DNA of 64,000 bases from Halothiobacillus sp. (GCA_023255735.1 JAGDVP010000025.1:21256-85255); one strand, 5' to 3'; counted from the first letter of the stretch, positions 37,626 to 48,009 are shown. The notes: generated from the letters alone by a model not told the origin. Numbers and translations are program-made.

Positions 37626-38717
37626 TTAGACTGAATACACGGGGTAATCGGTATAACCTTTCGCGTTGCCCCCATAAAACGTGTTGGCATCGGCCGCATT
37701 GAGCGGCGCATCCAACCTAAATCGATTGACTAAATCTGGGTTGGCAATAAACGGCACACCAAATGCCACAACATCGGCCAGTCCCTCGTGCACGGCGGCC
37801 TCAGCCCGCGCTTGATCGTACTGATAATTCACCATCATTTTGCCCGACCACAACGGCCGCAACGCGTTTAAATCAAAAGTAGGCCCAGCAGCACCCGGCT
37901 GATCAACTCCCATGCCGGCCACATGCAGGTAAGAAAGATTAAAGGCATCCACGGCGCGCACCACATGCGAGAAGGTCGCCCACGGGTCGCTATCACTCAT
38001 ACCATTGGCCGGCTGCAAGGGTGAAATACGCAAACCCACCCGATCCGCGCCCACGGCAGCAGTCACGGCATCCACTACATCCATTAAAAAACGCGCCCGA
38101 TTCACAATGGAACCGCCGTATTGATCGCTACGCTGGTTACTGCCATCACGCAAAAACTGATCGAGTAAATAGCCGTTGGCCGCATGAATTTCCACGCCAT
38201 CAAAACCCGCTGCAATGGCGTGATGCGACGCCAATTCATAAGCCCACACAAGCTTGGGGATTTCAGCGGTATCTAACGCGCGCGGTGTTTCAAAGGGCAC
38301 TTTTTTAAACGTGGCATCGCGCCCTTCACCGGGAATCGCGATGGCCGATGGCGCTACCGGCAGTGCGCCATGCGGCTGAAAGCTGGAATGAGAAACTCGC
38401 CCTACATGCCATAACTGCAGCACTATTTTGCCGCCCGCCGCATGCACGGCATCGGTGACTTTGCGCCAACCGGCAATTTGCGCTTCATTATAAATGCCCG
38501 GTGTATTGGGATAACCTTGGCCTTCGGGCATGATTTGCGTCGCTTCACTAATAATTAAACCCGCCGAAGCGCGCTGACGGTAATATTCCGCCATCAAATC
38601 GGTCGGCACATTACCCGCCCCCGCCCGGCAACGGGTTAATGGCGCCATCACAAGGCGGTTGGCAAGCTCAATTGCACCCAAGGTGATGGGTTGTAACAAA
38701 ACAGACGTGTTGCTCAT
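37626..38717 (-). CDS. nemA: Old Yellow Enzyme family alkene/N-ethylmaleimide reductase
   Basis: FMN-dependent ene-reductase acting on electrophilic alkenes, quinones or nitro-compounds. The 363-residue protein has the conserved N-terminus LANRLVMAPLTRCRA, IVLQLWHVGRVSHSSFQP, FDGVEIHAANGYLLDQFLRDGSNQRSDQYGGSIVNRARF with the His/Asn substrate-anion pair, and the FMN-phosphate region ADVVAFGVPFIANPDL. Convergent with the regulator gene. The nemA name is by homology; several paralogues share it. Confidence 0.88.
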   Translation of the reverse strand: MSNTSVLLQPITLGAIELANRLVMAPLTRCRAGAGNVPTDLMAEYYRQRASAGLIISEATQIMPEGQGYPNTPGIYNEAQIAGWRKVTDAVHAAGGKIVLQLWHVGRVSHSSFQPHGALPVAPSAIAIPGEGRDATFKKVPFETPRALDTAEIPKLVWAYELASHHAIAAGFDGVEIHAANGYLLDQFLRDGSNQRSDQYGGSIVNRARFLMDVVDAVTAAVGADRVGLRISPLQPANGMSDSDPWATFSHVVRAVDAFNLSYLHVAGMGVDQPGAAGPTFDLNALRPLWSGKMMVNYQYDQARAEAAVHEGLADVVAFGVPFIANPDLVNRFRLDAPLNAADANTFYGGNAKGYTDYPVYSV

Positions 38718-38790
38718 GGGGCTCCCTCAACTATAGATAAATACATAAATTAATAGCAGGCTATCAAAGTAGCACGGGAAGGGCAAAACT

Positions 38791-39162
38791 TCAGCGATTT
38801 AATTCTGATTCATCTGCGCCGCGTTGCTGCACCAAAACCCAAGGGTTCACCACCACCGCCCACAAATTAGGCTCACCTTGCGCCCAGCGCTTGGCGGTTG
38901 CCACATCCAGCAAGCCAAACTGTTGCTGCGCCATCCAGTGCGCTACTTGGTTTTTGTCATCTTCAGCCACGGCAACGGCCGCCGCAATTAAATCAAGGCC
39001 GTCTGCCACATGGACAACTTGCCCACGCGCAAATAAAGGCGCTAACTCAGGCCAGCTAATCTTCGCCGTTTGGCTTAAAAACAAGGCCCATCGATCTTCT
39101 GATAAATCGCCTGCGGGCTGCAAGGTGGCGTGGGGCTTAGCTGCGTTACTGTTCTTCGTCAT
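38791..39162 (-). CDS. DUF2288 family protein
   Basis: A 123-residue cytosolic protein of the DUF2288 family, function unknown. The body reads W.ELAPLFARGQVVHVADGLDLIAAAVAVAEDD and WMAQQQFGLLDVATAKRW, the family core, with a variable N-terminal region and a C-terminal NPWVLVQQR. ATG 39162 (MTKNSNAAK) is chosen; the longer frame to 39267 would overlap the divergent cupin gene. Confidence 0.78.
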   Translation of the reverse strand: MTKNSNAAKPHATLQPAGDLSEDRWALFLSQTAKISWPELAPLFARGQVVHVADGLDLIAAAVAVAEDDKNQVAHWMAQQQFGLLDVATAKRWAQGEPNLWAVVVNPWVLVQQRGADESELNR

Positions 39163-39246
39163 TCGTGCCGCTCGGATAGTGATAAAGTGTTCATACTGTA
39201 AAAGACCGCCCTTTGGCGGCTTAATCCCTTTATTTGAGTGTCCATC

Positions 39247-39627
39247 ATGGCTGAATCTGTGCAGCAAAAACGCAAAAAACTACCCCCAAGCCGCGCTCAT
39301 TTGCGCCATCGCGCCAGCTGCTCGCCAGAAAATTTCAATGATTATGCAATAAAACGCACGCTTTTACCCCAAACCGCCTGGGGGTTGGAGGTGCTGGAAA
39401 TGGAATTGCCCAGCGGCTCGCAAATCCGCTCGCCTGGCGTGCCTAATCGAGAAACTATTTGGCAAATATTGGCGGGTAGCGGTTTAATGACACTCGGTGT
39501 GAATCAATTCGCGGTGGTGCCCGGCGATGTGATTTATATTCAACCCGACACGGCTTATGCCATTCGCAGCATGGCTGCCTCGCCCCTTCGGATTAATTGC
39601 ATCAGCAATACCCGTGGTTTTTCTTGA
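39247..39627 (+). CDS. Cupin domain protein
   Basis: A 126-residue single-domain cupin with a basic N-terminal leader (QQKRKKLPPSRAHLRHR). The beta-barrel motifs are partial: LEMELPSGSQIRSPGVPNRETIWQILAGSGLMTLG and VVPGDVIYIQPDTAYAIR. Usual metal-binding His residues are largely missing, so a metal-free or regulatory role is likely. Start ATG 39247; GTG 39238 is an alternative. Function unknown. Confidence 0.7.
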   Translation: MAESVQQKRKKLPPSRAHLRHRASCSPENFNDYAIKRTLLPQTAWGLEVLEMELPSGSQIRSPGVPNRETIWQILAGSGLMTLGVNQFAVVPGDVIYIQPDTAYAIRSMAASPLRINCISNTRGFS

Positions 39628-39646
39628 TCTCAACATTGAGTTTTTT

Positions 39647-39844
39647 ATGCGTATTCAGCGTTCAACATTTGAATTTTTAGTCATTAGTGCCATTTTTGGG
39701 AGCATTATTTTGGTTACCTCGTATCTTGGCTACGGGGCGGGTACGCTCGTGATTATGTTTTGGGTCATCGTGATTTTATTTCGGCTCAAACGTAGAGCCC
39801 CCAAGCCATCAGCCAACCAAGCCCCGCCGAATGACCGCGCATAA
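39647..39844 (+). CDS. Small two-helix membrane protein
   Basis: A 65-residue protein with two hydrophobic helices (about 8-25 and 28-45) and a basic, Pro/Ala-rich C-terminal tail (KRRAPKPSANQAPPNDRA). The frame begins at 39557 inside the cupin gene; ATG 39647, 19 bp after that stop, gives a natural membrane protein start (MRIQRSTFEF). Not recognised; small inner-membrane protein of unknown function. Confidence 0.55.
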   Translation: MRIQRSTFEFLVISAIFGSIILVTSYLGYGAGTLVIMFWVIVILFRLKRRAPKPSANQAPPNDRA

Positions 39845-39950
39845 TGCCCCACCCTGTCGCCAAAATTTAGGCACCCGCACACCTAACCGCATAAAAACAA
39901 GGCTGGCGCTACCCAAAATAGCGGCAATTTTAGCGGTACGCTTGATGACG

Positions 39951-40736
39951 TTATGCTTTATGCGGGTCTAAAGCTGCGCGCACGCGCGCCAAATCAGATG
40001 GGGTATCTACCCCAATCGGCGGAATACATTGCGCCTTTGCTATGGCAATAGATTCCCCCATCGCCAGTGCGCGCAATTGTTCCAGCTTTTCGGCTTGCTC
40101 TAATTCGGCCATCGGTGTGGCCACAAAACGGCGCAAAAACCCTGCCCGATAAGCATAAAGCCCTAAGTGCCGATAGCCTAACACCTGCCCTTGTGCAGGC
40201 GAGCCGTCGCGATAACAAGGTATGGGCGAGCGTGAGAAATACAACGCTTGGCCTTGGTTATTCACCACAACTTTAACGGCCGAAGGATCATTAAACTCAT
40301 GCGCATCCACAATAGGCACCATGAGCGTGGCGAGTGCAGCTCGCGGTTGATCGACCAGTAGTTGCGCCACTTGCTGCAGCAATGCCGGTACCATAAGGGG
40401 CTCATCCCCCTGCAGGTTGACGACAATTTGGTGATCGGGTAATTCCAATTCGATAATCACTTCAGCTAATCGATCGGTACCGGATTGATGCGCGGGGCTG
40501 GTGAGCAACGCTTGGGCACCAAAGTCTTTGGCAACCTGCTGGATTTTTGCATCATCGGTTGCGATCACGATGAATTCTGCCCCACTTAATGCCGCGCAAT
40601 CGTGCACCCAAGCCAACATGGGGCGACCATGAATATCGGCCAATGGTTTGCCGGGCAAACGGGTTGAGCTCATGCGGGCAGGGATAATCACGCAAAACCC
40701 GGGCGCCAAATTCGGTGATGCGGGCAGCGGGCTCAT
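39951..40736 (-). CDS. kdsB: CMP-KDO synthetase KdsB
   Basis: Activates KDO with CTP for lipopolysaccharide inner-core synthesis. The 261-residue protein has the nucleotidyltransferase motif [18 protein letters not shown] at about 18-35, [11 protein letters not shown] and the C-terminal [14 protein letters not shown]. Last gene of the msbA-lpxK-ycaR-kdsB order, overlapping ycaR by four bases. Normal length. Confidence 0.96.
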   Translation of the reverse strand: MSPLPASPNLAPGFCVIIPARMSSTRLPGKPLADIHGRPMLAWVHDCAALSGAEFIVIATDDAKIQQVAKDFGAQALLTSPAHQSGTDRLAEVIIELELPDHQIVVNLQGDEPLMVPALLQQVAQLLVDQPRAALATLMVPIVDAHEFNDPSAVKVVVNNQGQALYFSRSPIPCYRDGSPAQGQVLGYRHLGLYAYRAGFLRRFVATPMAELEQAEKLEQLRALAMGESIAIAKAQCIPPIGVDTPSDLARVRAALDPHKA

Positions 40737-40951
40737 GGGGCCATTGGCCCGGCGGGATGGGCTTTCCGCAAGGTTTCATATTCCTCATCGGTTAAAACAC
40801 GGGCATCGGTTTCCAGCATAATCGGGATGTCATCGCGAATGGGATAGGCCAAACGTGCCGATAAGGAAATCAATTCCTTCGTGCCCGATTGATAAATCAA
40901 GGGGCCTTTAGTCACCGGGCAAACCAAAATTTCAAGCAAACGTTTATCCAC
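40733..40951 (-). CDS. ycaR: Trm112-family protein YcaR
   Basis: A 72-residue zinc-ribbon-like protein of the UPF0434/Trm112 family. The start is a GTG at 40951 ([18 protein letters not shown]), with GGAG six bases before it; upstream ATGs would run into lpxK. Family motif [20 protein letters not shown] is intact; only one of the zinc cysteines (VCPVTKG) is present, as in other YcaR. Located between lpxK and kdsB as in Escherichia coli; exact function is uncertain. Confidence 0.88.
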   Translation of the reverse strand: MDKRLLEILVCPVTKGPLIYQSGTKELISLSARLAYPIRDDIPIMLETDARVLTDEEYETLRKAHPAGPMAP

Positions 40952-40967
40952 AATTATCTCCAAGTAA

Positions 40968-42017
40968 TTAACTAGCCGTATTGGATCGCGCATCGAGCAG
41001 GGCAAGAACTGAATCCACAAGCGCCGGGCTTAAGGGTATGTGGCCACACACAGCAAAAACCTGACCTGGTTGGGTATGCCAGGCGGGTTTTCTTTCACGC
41101 CATTTCACGGCATCTTTTTCAGTCATCAGGAGCGGTTGGGCTAACCGCCCCAAATGCACCAGCAACTCAGCCGGCACGGGCTGATGATCGGCCAAGGGAT
41201 AGGTTTCTAATTTTAGACCCAAGCTGCGCAGCGCATCAAAAAAACGCGCGGGATTGCCAATTGCAGCCAACGCCGCCGCCCTACCCTCACAGGCTGGCAG
41301 AACTTGCGCAATAAACTCATCAATGGTGTAGCGCGTGTCATCATGCAAATCGCAAATTTCGTACAACTCAAACGCGACAGGCCAATAATTGGCCGGCATG
41401 GGGGCGGACAAATTCGGAGGCGCTCCATTAATCAGCACAAAATCCCTCTTTGATAGCGTACTCATGGGCTCACGCAGCGGGCCTGCCGGCAAACAGAATT
41501 GATTGCCTAGGCCCCGCACGCCATCAATCACCACAAGCTCAATGGCGCGCACCAATGCATAATGCTGCAAACCATCATCACTGAGCAGCACATCAACCTC
41601 AGGATAACGCGCACGCAATTGGCTTGCTGCTCGCACCCGATCGGGGTGTACCACCACGGGCAAACCCAATCGCTGATAGATTAACCAGGGTTCATCGCCC
41701 ACCATCTGTACCGACAACGATTCCGCCACATCACGCGGCTCCACGCCAATTTTTGCACCATAGCCCCGGCTAATAATGCCCACCTTTTTACCCCGAAGGG
41801 TTAGGGCTTGCGCCAAAGCAATCAAAACGGGGGTTTTACCCGTGCCGCCTACGGTAATGTTGCCAATCACAATGACCGGGCAATCCGTTGCCAGCGCGCC
41901 GGTGCGGTTTTGCGCCTTTAATCGACGCGATTTAGCCCACCTGCAGGTAATTAACGAGAACGGCCAAAGCAAAATGCTCAGTACGCCGCGATGCTGCCAA
42001 AAGGCGGGATAACGCAC
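40968..42017 (-). CDS. lpxK: Tetraacyldisaccharide 4'-kinase LpxK
   Basis: Inner-membrane kinase adding the 4'-phosphate to lipid A. The 349-residue protein has an N-terminal membrane-associated helix, the Walker A variant [15 protein letters not shown] at about 56, [18 protein letters not shown] and LPAGPLREP. Starts at the same base where msbA ends and is followed by ycaR. Normal length. Confidence 0.95.
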   Translation of the reverse strand: MRYPAFWQHRGVLSILLWPFSLITCRWAKSRRLKAQNRTGALATDCPVIVIGNITVGGTGKTPVLIALAQALTLRGKKVGIISRGYGAKIGVEPRDVAESLSVQMVGDEPWLIYQRLGLPVVVHPDRVRAASQLRARYPEVDVLLSDDGLQHYALVRAIELVVIDGVRGLGNQFCLPAGPLREPMSTLSKRDFVLINGAPPNLSAPMPANYWPVAFELYEICDLHDDTRYTIDEFIAQVLPACEGRAAALAAIGNPARFFDALRSLGLKLETYPLADHQPVPAELLVHLGRLAQPLLMTEKDAVKWRERKPAWHTQPGQVFAVCGHIPLSPALVDSVLALLDARSNTAS

Positions 42018-43828
42018 TAAAGCCTCGGCTGCGGCAAATCCGCAGACTTAAATTGCAGACGATGCAGTGCCGCATAAGCACCCTCAATACTTAACAAGTC
42101 GTGGTGGCTACCCGATTCAATAACACGCCCTTGATCGAGCACCACGATGAGGTCGGCGTGTTCAATCGTCGATAGCCTATGCGCAATCACGAGCGTGGTT
42201 CGCCCCCGGCTTAAATTTTCAAGCGCCGCTTGAATATACCGCTCCGATTCGGTATCCAGCGCTGAGGTGGCCTCATCCAAAATTAAAATGGGCGCATCTC
42301 GATACAACGCCCGCGCAATGGCTAAGCGCTGGCGCTGGCCACCAGACAATAAAACCCCATTTTCGCCTACGGGCGTATCAAAACCCTCCGGCAATTGTTC
42401 AATAAAATCAAAGGCAAATGCCGCTTTAGCCGCCGCAATAATGCGCGTCTTATCGGCGGCCAAGCCATCGCTATAGCCAATATTTGCCGCCACACTGGTG
42501 TTAAACAACACGGTATCTTGCGATACATACGCAAATTGGCGGCGCAAATCGCTGCGCTTAAGGGTGCTAATGTCGATACCATCTAGGCGAATCACACCGC
42601 GTTCAATTTCAACAAACCGAGGCAAGCTCGCCATTAGGCTGGATTTACCGGCACCGCTGCGCCCCACCAGCGCCACGGTTTTACCGGCGGGTATATCAAG
42701 GTTGATGTCCGATAAGACCCAAGGGGCATTTGAGGCCGCGCTATCGGCCGAAAAATTTGCTGGCTGATAGCGCAACCCCACACCTTCAAAGCGAATTTGC
42801 CCACTGGCTCGGCCAAAGGGCAGCGTTTGAGCTGCTTCCGCTTCGCGTGGCTCATCGAGCAAGCCAAATAAGCTCTCCCCGGCAGCGATACCCCGTTGCA
42901 ACACGGCATTCACGCCAATTAAGCGCTTCATAGGCGATAAAATCAGGCTCAGCGCCGTTATAAACGAGACAAACGTGCCCACACTGATGCTGTGCATGCG
43001 ATCGCCCGTGGTGGCAAACCAAACGATGCCCGCAATGCCTAAGGCTAAAACAAATTGCGTTAAGGGCGAGGATAACGCGCTGACCGCTTGCATGCGCATG
43101 AAATCTTGAAAATTTTTGGCATTAATGGCCGAAAACCGCGCCGCCTCAAATGCTTCACCGCCATACAGTTTCACCACCCGATGCCCATTAATCACCTCTT
43201 CGGCGACATGAGAGACCTGCCCCATCGAATCTTGAATCCGCCGGGCATAACGGCGAAACGCGCGTGAAATACTCCATACCAACACCACCAAAATCGGCGC
43301 CAACACCACAATAAATAAAGCCAATTGCCAGCTTAAAATTAAAAGCCAAACCAATAAACCCAATACGGTGATGGTGTCGCGAATTAAGGTGGTGAGCGCG
43401 CTGGCGGCCGCCTCAGAGACTTGCTCACTTTGGTAATTGAGCCGCGTTAAGATATCGCCACCCGGCACATGATCAAAATAGCGCACCGGCAAATGCAACA
43501 CATGATCGAACACATCGCGCTTCAAATCCCGAATAACCGAGCGCCCCACCCAAGCCATGCCATACCCCGAGGCAAATTCGGCAATCACCCGCACGGCGAA
43601 CACCCCCAGTAGCAAGAGCGGCATGAGATGAATGGTGGCAGGATCACGATGAACAAAGCTGCCATCCAGCAAGGGCTTCATTAGGGCAGCAAAAGCCACT
43701 TCGGTTAGTCCCGCTGCAATCATGCCCAAAATGGCTAAAGCCAAAAGCTGCCAATAGTGCTGGGTGTACATCAAAAGCCGCCGGTAGGTTTGCCAACCCG
43801 AAGCAGGATGTTTCGATGCGGTGCTCAT
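42017..43828 (-). CDS. msbA: Lipid A export ATP-binding/permease MsbA
   Basis: Flips lipid A-core across the inner membrane. The 603-residue half-transporter has six helices (about 25-320) and a complete nucleotide-binding domain with [34 protein letters not shown] and LILDEATSALDTESE. Order exbB-exbD-msbA-lpxK identifies it as msbA rather than a generic exporter. Its stop coincides with the lpxK start. Confidence 0.94.
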   Translation of the reverse strand: MSTASKHPASGWQTYRRLLMYTQHYWQLLALAILGMIAAGLTEVAFAALMKPLLDGSFVHRDPATIHLMPLLLLGVFAVRVIAEFASGYGMAWVGRSVIRDLKRDVFDHVLHLPVRYFDHVPGGDILTRLNYQSEQVSEAAASALTTLIRDTITVLGLLVWLLILSWQLALFIVVLAPILVVLVWSISRAFRRYARRIQDSMGQVSHVAEEVINGHRVVKLYGGEAFEAARFSAINAKNFQDFMRMQAVSALSSPLTQFVLALGIAGIVWFATTGDRMHSISVGTFVSFITALSLILSPMKRLIGVNAVLQRGIAAGESLFGLLDEPREAEAAQTLPFGRASGQIRFEGVGLRYQPANFSADSAASNAPWVLSDINLDIPAGKTVALVGRSGAGKSSLMASLPRFVEIERGVIRLDGIDISTLKRSDLRRQFAYVSQDTVLFNTSVAANIGYSDGLAADKTRIIAAAKAAFAFDFIEQLPEGFDTPVGENGVLLSGGQRQRLAIARALYRDAPILILDEATSALDTESERYIQAALENLSRGRTTLVIAHRLSTIEHADLIVVLDQGRVIESGSHHDLLSIEGAYAALHRLQFKSADLPQPRL

Positions 43829-43861
43829 AGCAAACTCAATTGATTCAACGCGTAAACCTAG

Positions 43862-44263
43862 TTATTTAATGGGGGTGGTGCCCAAGCCGACTTTGGTAAT
43901 GCCGGCACTGCGCACTAAATCAAGCACCGTAATTACTTTTTGATTAATCACATTGGCATCCGCCCAAACTACAACCGGGTTATGGTCAGCGGCAACGGCA
44001 ACAAGGGCGGAACGTAAGGCGCTTTGATCCAGAATGTGACCATCCAGTGCAATCCGGCCATCTTCAGCAATTTCAATCACATGATCTTTAACCGGCGCAC
44101 GCTGCTCGCTGCCTTGATTGGAGACGGGTAAGCTCACGTTTAAAGCGCGTTCATGAATAAAGGTGGTCGTTAACATAAAGAAAATCAAAAGCATAAAGAT
44201 CACATCAATTAATGGGATCAAATTAAGCTCCAGCTCCTCGCGCGGCTTTTGACGAAATTTCAT
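43862..44263 (-). CDS. exbD: Biopolymer transport protein ExbD/TolR
   Basis: Proton-channel partner of ExbB, energising outer-membrane processes. The 133-residue protein has a short N-terminus (MKFRQKPREELELNLIPLIDV), one transmembrane helix carrying the functional Asp in LIPLIDVIFMLLIFFML, and a periplasmic domain. ATG 44263 is preferred over a frame open to 44353, which would overlap exbB. Ten bases separate it from exbB. Confidence 0.92.
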   Translation of the reverse strand: MKFRQKPREELELNLIPLIDVIFMLLIFFMLTTTFIHERALNVSLPVSNQGSEQRAPVKDHVIEIAEDGRIALDGHILDQSALRSALVAVAADHNPVVVWADANVINQKVITVLDLVRSAGITKVGLGTTPIK

Positions 44264-44273
44264 AAGCTCACCC

Positions 44274-44897
44274 TCAACGTTGCCGTGATTCAACCGGATG
44301 AATGAGATCAACCAAACGAATCGATTCGCGTTCCATGTCGATAATGCGTTCATCCACCAGGCCGCGAAAATATCGATGAAAAATATAGGCAGGCACCGCC
44401 ACCATAATGCCGCCGGCGGTGGTGACTAAGGCCTTAGAAATGCCACCCGCCAGCAATTCAGGATTAACCCCTGCCGCACCGCCACTGGCCGTAATCGATT
44501 GGAATACATCAATAATCCCCACCACCGTACCCAAAAGCCCCAATAAAGGCGAGATGACCGCGATGGTGCCCAAGGTATTGAGATAGCGCTCCATTTGATG
44601 CGCCACATGCCGACCGGCATCTTCCATCCGTGCGCGCATGGCATCCATATTGCCCGTATTTTGCAAGCCCGCCGCCAAAATCATACCCAATGGGGATATG
44701 CGTGCTAATTCTGCAATTTTCACCGAGCTGAGCTGGCCTTGGGTTATCCAGCTTTCAACTGAGCCGACAAGATCGCCGCCCATTAAGTGGCTATAGCGCA
44801 ACGCCCATAAGCGCTCAAAAACAATGGCCAACGCCACGATTGAGGCTAAAAGAATGGGAATCATCATCCCGCCACCGGCCAAAATCAATCCGATCAT
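44274..44897 (-). CDS. exbB: MotA/TolQ/ExbB proton channel protein
   Basis: Inner-membrane proton channel subunit. The 207-residue protein has three hydrophobic helices (about 5-28, 100-125, 145-170) and the family signature PLLGLLGTVVGIIDVFQSITASG with the later GGISKALVTTAGGIMVAVPAYI. In this conserved operon the ExbBD pair precedes msbA; partner and substrate (TonB system or lipid transport) are not known. Confidence 0.92.
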   Translation of the reverse strand: MIGLILAGGGMMIPILLASIVALAIVFERLWALRYSHLMGGDLVGSVESWITQGQLSSVKIAELARISPLGMILAAGLQNTGNMDAMRARMEDAGRHVAHQMERYLNTLGTIAVISPLLGLLGTVVGIIDVFQSITASGGAAGVNPELLAGGISKALVTTAGGIMVAVPAYIFHRYFRGLVDERIIDMERESIRLVDLIHPVESRQR

Positions 44898-44937
44898 CTC
44901 CTTGATACTCCTAACTTTTCATCCTTAAAAATCACAA

Positions 44938-46776
44938 TCACAAGCCAAATAATGTTTTATCGGAGGGCCAGCGTAACCGAAAGCCAAAATTCAAGGTGAC
45001 TTTTTGTTCTGGTTTAATTTGGTTCGACCAAGCCCAAACACCCTCCTCACCATTATATTGTTTGGTGGTGGGCGGCGTATTGTCACTCAGCGGCTCAACC
45101 GAAATTTCCGCATCCTCCGCCGTGGGTACGTTCATCAGCACCGTGATAGCTACAGGGTTTGTGTGCTGGCTTTGAATCGTTATCACCGAACGGCGAACCA
45201 ATTGAGATGACTTACCAATTACCCCATTTTCATCGCGCTGATCGGGCATTTGATCAAAGTTAACCGCAATACGTTGATCGACCCCAAAACTGAGATTTTG
45301 TTTTTGCACCGGCTTGATCGCAGCTTGCGCCACTTGGCCAATTTGTGCCCCATTTAAAAATAACTGCCACTGCCCGGCGGGGAGGGGGATTTTATTATCC
45401 AGCGTGAACTCGCCCGTCAACACGCCTTGGGGCGCGAGCGCTGGGGCAATCAACACCATCGCATCGGCCGCAACCGTTTGATGCAGCAAAGGAATCAAGC
45501 TATCACCCGCGCCGCTCTGAATGTGCACAGGCTCGCTACTTTTAAATTCCGCATTAAAACCCGTACTATCTTGAGGCACTAACAGCGCATCGCTTGAGGC
45601 CAAAACCTTCATAGGTGCCGCTAACGCCAATCTGGCTTGAGGCGTGATGGGGCTTGGCGCATTAAAGCCAATTAACCAGCGCGGTAATTTTGGCACGGGG
45701 GTGGTGTGCCGGCTATCTTGCAGCGCGAGGGTTAAAGGCACGTGCGCCCAATCTTCCCCCGTGGTTTGCTGCACCAGCGCATCCAAAGACCAATCGACTT
45801 CAGCATGAGAGGCCACCAATGGCGCATCGCCTGCGACTGGCGTGGCCGCCCCTTGTGGTGCACGCACCGTGCGCAAATCTGCCCGATACACGGGTTGCCA
45901 GCGGGCTTCATTCACTCGATAGCGAATGAACACGATGGCGGGTTGATCAGCCGCGCCAGTTTCAGGCAAAGCAGCGCGCGCAGGTGCTCGTATTTGAATA
46001 GGCACACTTAATAAAAGCCGATCCCCCTGCGCTTCAAGCTGCGCGGCTGTTGCATTCAGTGCATTAATTTTTAGCTGAATCGCATTAACCTCATCTTGCT
46101 CTGCCCGCTGGCTTGCTATGAGTTGCGCCAAGAGTTGATCAAATTTTTTGCGCACCATCGGTTCAACTAAAAACGCACCCGCCCCAACACCCGCCTTAGG
46201 TGCCAGTGCATTAGGGGCACCCATTTGCGCTTGAAAAATGGCTAAACGCATTTGCGCCGCTTCAAGGGTATCTTCCGCCTGATCTTGCGCACGCCGCTCT
46301 AACGCTTGAGCCTTGGCAAGCTCAAGATAAGCCTCAGATTGCGCAACCGGCACCACACGCCACTGCATGGGGCCTATCACACGCACGGCATTGCCTTCAA
46401 TTTGCACACTATCTTTTTGCACGCCAGGCGGCAGATCAGCGAGTTCAATCGAAGCATGCTCACCTATATCCCGCGCAATAGCGACCTGCCGGGTAATCCA
46501 AGCCCCTTCGGGTAAAACCGTCACCGCGGTAATTTTGCTGGGCGTTACTTTAGAAGGAAGGTTAAGCGCCGCGTTGGATGCGTCATTGAGACGCTTAGGT
46601 GCAGATAAATTGGCTGAGGTCTCAGGCACCGCCATAGATGACAAGGCGGACTCCTCCTCAGGGTTTGCGGCCAGCACCGCAGTGGCCGCCCCCCAGCACA
46701 ACATCAAACCCAGCGCGCCCCGCGCAAACCCGCCCAAGGCCCCCAACTCACTAACGAACCGATTGATTTTACGCAT
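44938..46776 (-). CDS. DUF4139 / mucoidy-inhibitor-A-like exported protein
   Basis: A 612-residue secreted protein. It has a signal-type N-terminus (ALGLMLCWGAATAVLA), a DUF4140-like N-terminal domain (VTVLPEGAWITRQVAI and LPPGVQKDSVQIEG), a coiled coil (about 160-255) and a C-terminal DUF4139 domain (YRVNEARWQPVYRADL, QQTTGEDWAHVPLTLALQD, LTFGFRLRWP-like end). Function in bacteria is unknown. The ATG at 46776 is chosen as the one directly before the signal peptide. It lies 40 bp before exbB on the same strand, so it may share that operon. Confidence 0.75.
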   Translation of the reverse strand: MRKINRFVSELGALGGFARGALGLMLCWGAATAVLAANPEEESALSSMAVPETSANLSAPKRLNDASNAALNLPSKVTPSKITAVTVLPEGAWITRQVAIARDIGEHASIELADLPPGVQKDSVQIEGNAVRVIGPMQWRVVPVAQSEAYLELAKAQALERRAQDQAEDTLEAAQMRLAIFQAQMGAPNALAPKAGVGAGAFLVEPMVRKKFDQLLAQLIASQRAEQDEVNAIQLKINALNATAAQLEAQGDRLLLSVPIQIRAPARAALPETGAADQPAIVFIRYRVNEARWQPVYRADLRTVRAPQGAATPVAGDAPLVASHAEVDWSLDALVQQTTGEDWAHVPLTLALQDSRHTTPVPKLPRWLIGFNAPSPITPQARLALAAPMKVLASSDALLVPQDSTGFNAEFKSSEPVHIQSGAGDSLIPLLHQTVAADAMVLIAPALAPQGVLTGEFTLDNKIPLPAGQWQLFLNGAQIGQVAQAAIKPVQKQNLSFGVDQRIAVNFDQMPDQRDENGVIGKSSQLVRRSVITIQSQHTNPVAITVLMNVPTAEDAEISVEPLSDNTPPTTKQYNGEEGVWAWSNQIKPEQKVTLNFGFRLRWPSDKTLFGL

Positions 46777-46914
46777 CAGCACAGACAGCCCTCGTCTTAT
46801 TGAATGATCACAACCTTGTCTTGACTGAGCCAAGAAGCACTTAATTGAGTTGAGTGCCACTTAAATTCACCTACACACCACCCAGCGCGCGAGTCTAAAA
46901 CCGGTGATCAACTC

Positions 46915-48009
46915 TCACGACTCTGGCGTTGCGCATACATCCACCAGAACGCCACCCCCGGCGCGCCGCATTTTCACCGATTCCGCCAGCCGATAAATCA
47001 CCCCAATACTATCTTCCCAGCCAATACAGGCATCGGTAATACTCATGCCGTAAATTAGAGGCTTGCCCGGATGGACATCCTGGCGACCGCCCACCAAATG
47101 GCTTTCCACCATAGCACCGATAATGCCCGCATTGCCCGCCGCCACCTGGGCTGCGACTGCCTCAGCCACCTGAATTTGCCGCGCATGCTGCTTCTGGCTG
47201 TTTGCATGAGAGAAATCAATCATTAACCGCTCGGGCAACTCTGCCGCGCGCAATTTCTCCAACGCATCATTCACGCTATTGGCATCAAAATTCGGTTTTT
47301 TACCGCCGCGCAAAATAATGTGGCAATCATTATTGCCTCCGGTTGAAAAAATTGCCGAATGCCCCGCTTTGGTGACGGATAAAAAATGATGCGGACGAGC
47401 CGCCGCGCGAATGGCATCAATCGCCACCTGCAAGCCGCCATCTGTGCCATTTTTAAACCCAACAGGGCAAGATAAGCCCGAGGCCAGCTCACGGTGCACT
47501 TGTGATTCGGTGGTGCGCGCGCCAATCGCCCCCCAAGCCACGGCATCAGACACATACTGCGGGCTAATTAAATCCAGATATTCCGTCGCCGACGGCACAC
47601 CCATATCAGCCAAATCAACCAATAAATGCCGCGCGACACCCAGACCTTTATTAATCTCAAAACTATCATCCAGATTCGGGTCGTTAATAAGCCCTTTCCA
47701 GCCCACGGTAGTGCGCGGTTTTTCAAAATAAACCCGCATAATGAGTAAGATATCGTCTTGAACTTCATCGGCCAACGCTTTAAGGCGCGCCCCATATTCC
47801 CGCGCCGAGGCCACATCATGAATCGAGCAAGGCCCCATCACCACAATCAGCCGATCATCTTCTTGATTTAACACCGCCTTAATCGCCCGGCGCGCGTTAA
47901 AAACTGTCTCGCCACCGCGATCCGTTAATGGAAATCGTGCGCGAATCTCATCTGGCGATAATAAATTTTGAATATCAAGAATACGTAAATCGTCGGTTTG
48001 GTGCGTCAT
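46915..48009 (-). CDS. aroG: 3-deoxy-7-phosphoheptulonate synthase (AroG class)
   Basis: First enzyme of the shikimate pathway, condensing PEP and erythrose-4-phosphate. The 364-residue class I (AroAI-alpha) protein has VVMGPCSIHDVASAREYG at about 58, KPRTTVGWKGLINDPNLD at about 97, GARTTESQVHRELASGLSCPVGFKNGTDG and DFSHANSQKQ. Which aromatic amino acid feeds back cannot be inferred reliably. ATG 48009 preferred over a TTG one codon upstream. Confidence 0.95.
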   Translation of the reverse strand: MTHQTDDLRILDIQNLLSPDEIRARFPLTDRGGETVFNARRAIKAVLNQEDDRLIVVMGPCSIHDVASAREYGARLKALADEVQDDILLIMRVYFEKPRTTVGWKGLINDPNLDDSFEINKGLGVARHLLVDLADMGVPSATEYLDLISPQYVSDAVAWGAIGARTTESQVHRELASGLSCPVGFKNGTDGGLQVAIDAIRAAARPHHFLSVTKAGHSAIFSTGGNNDCHIILRGGKKPNFDANSVNDALEKLRAAELPERLMIDFSHANSQKQHARQIQVAEAVAAQVAAGNAGIIGAMVESHLVGGRQDVHPGKPLIYGMSITDACIGWEDSIGVIYRLAESVKMRRAGGGVLVDVCATPES

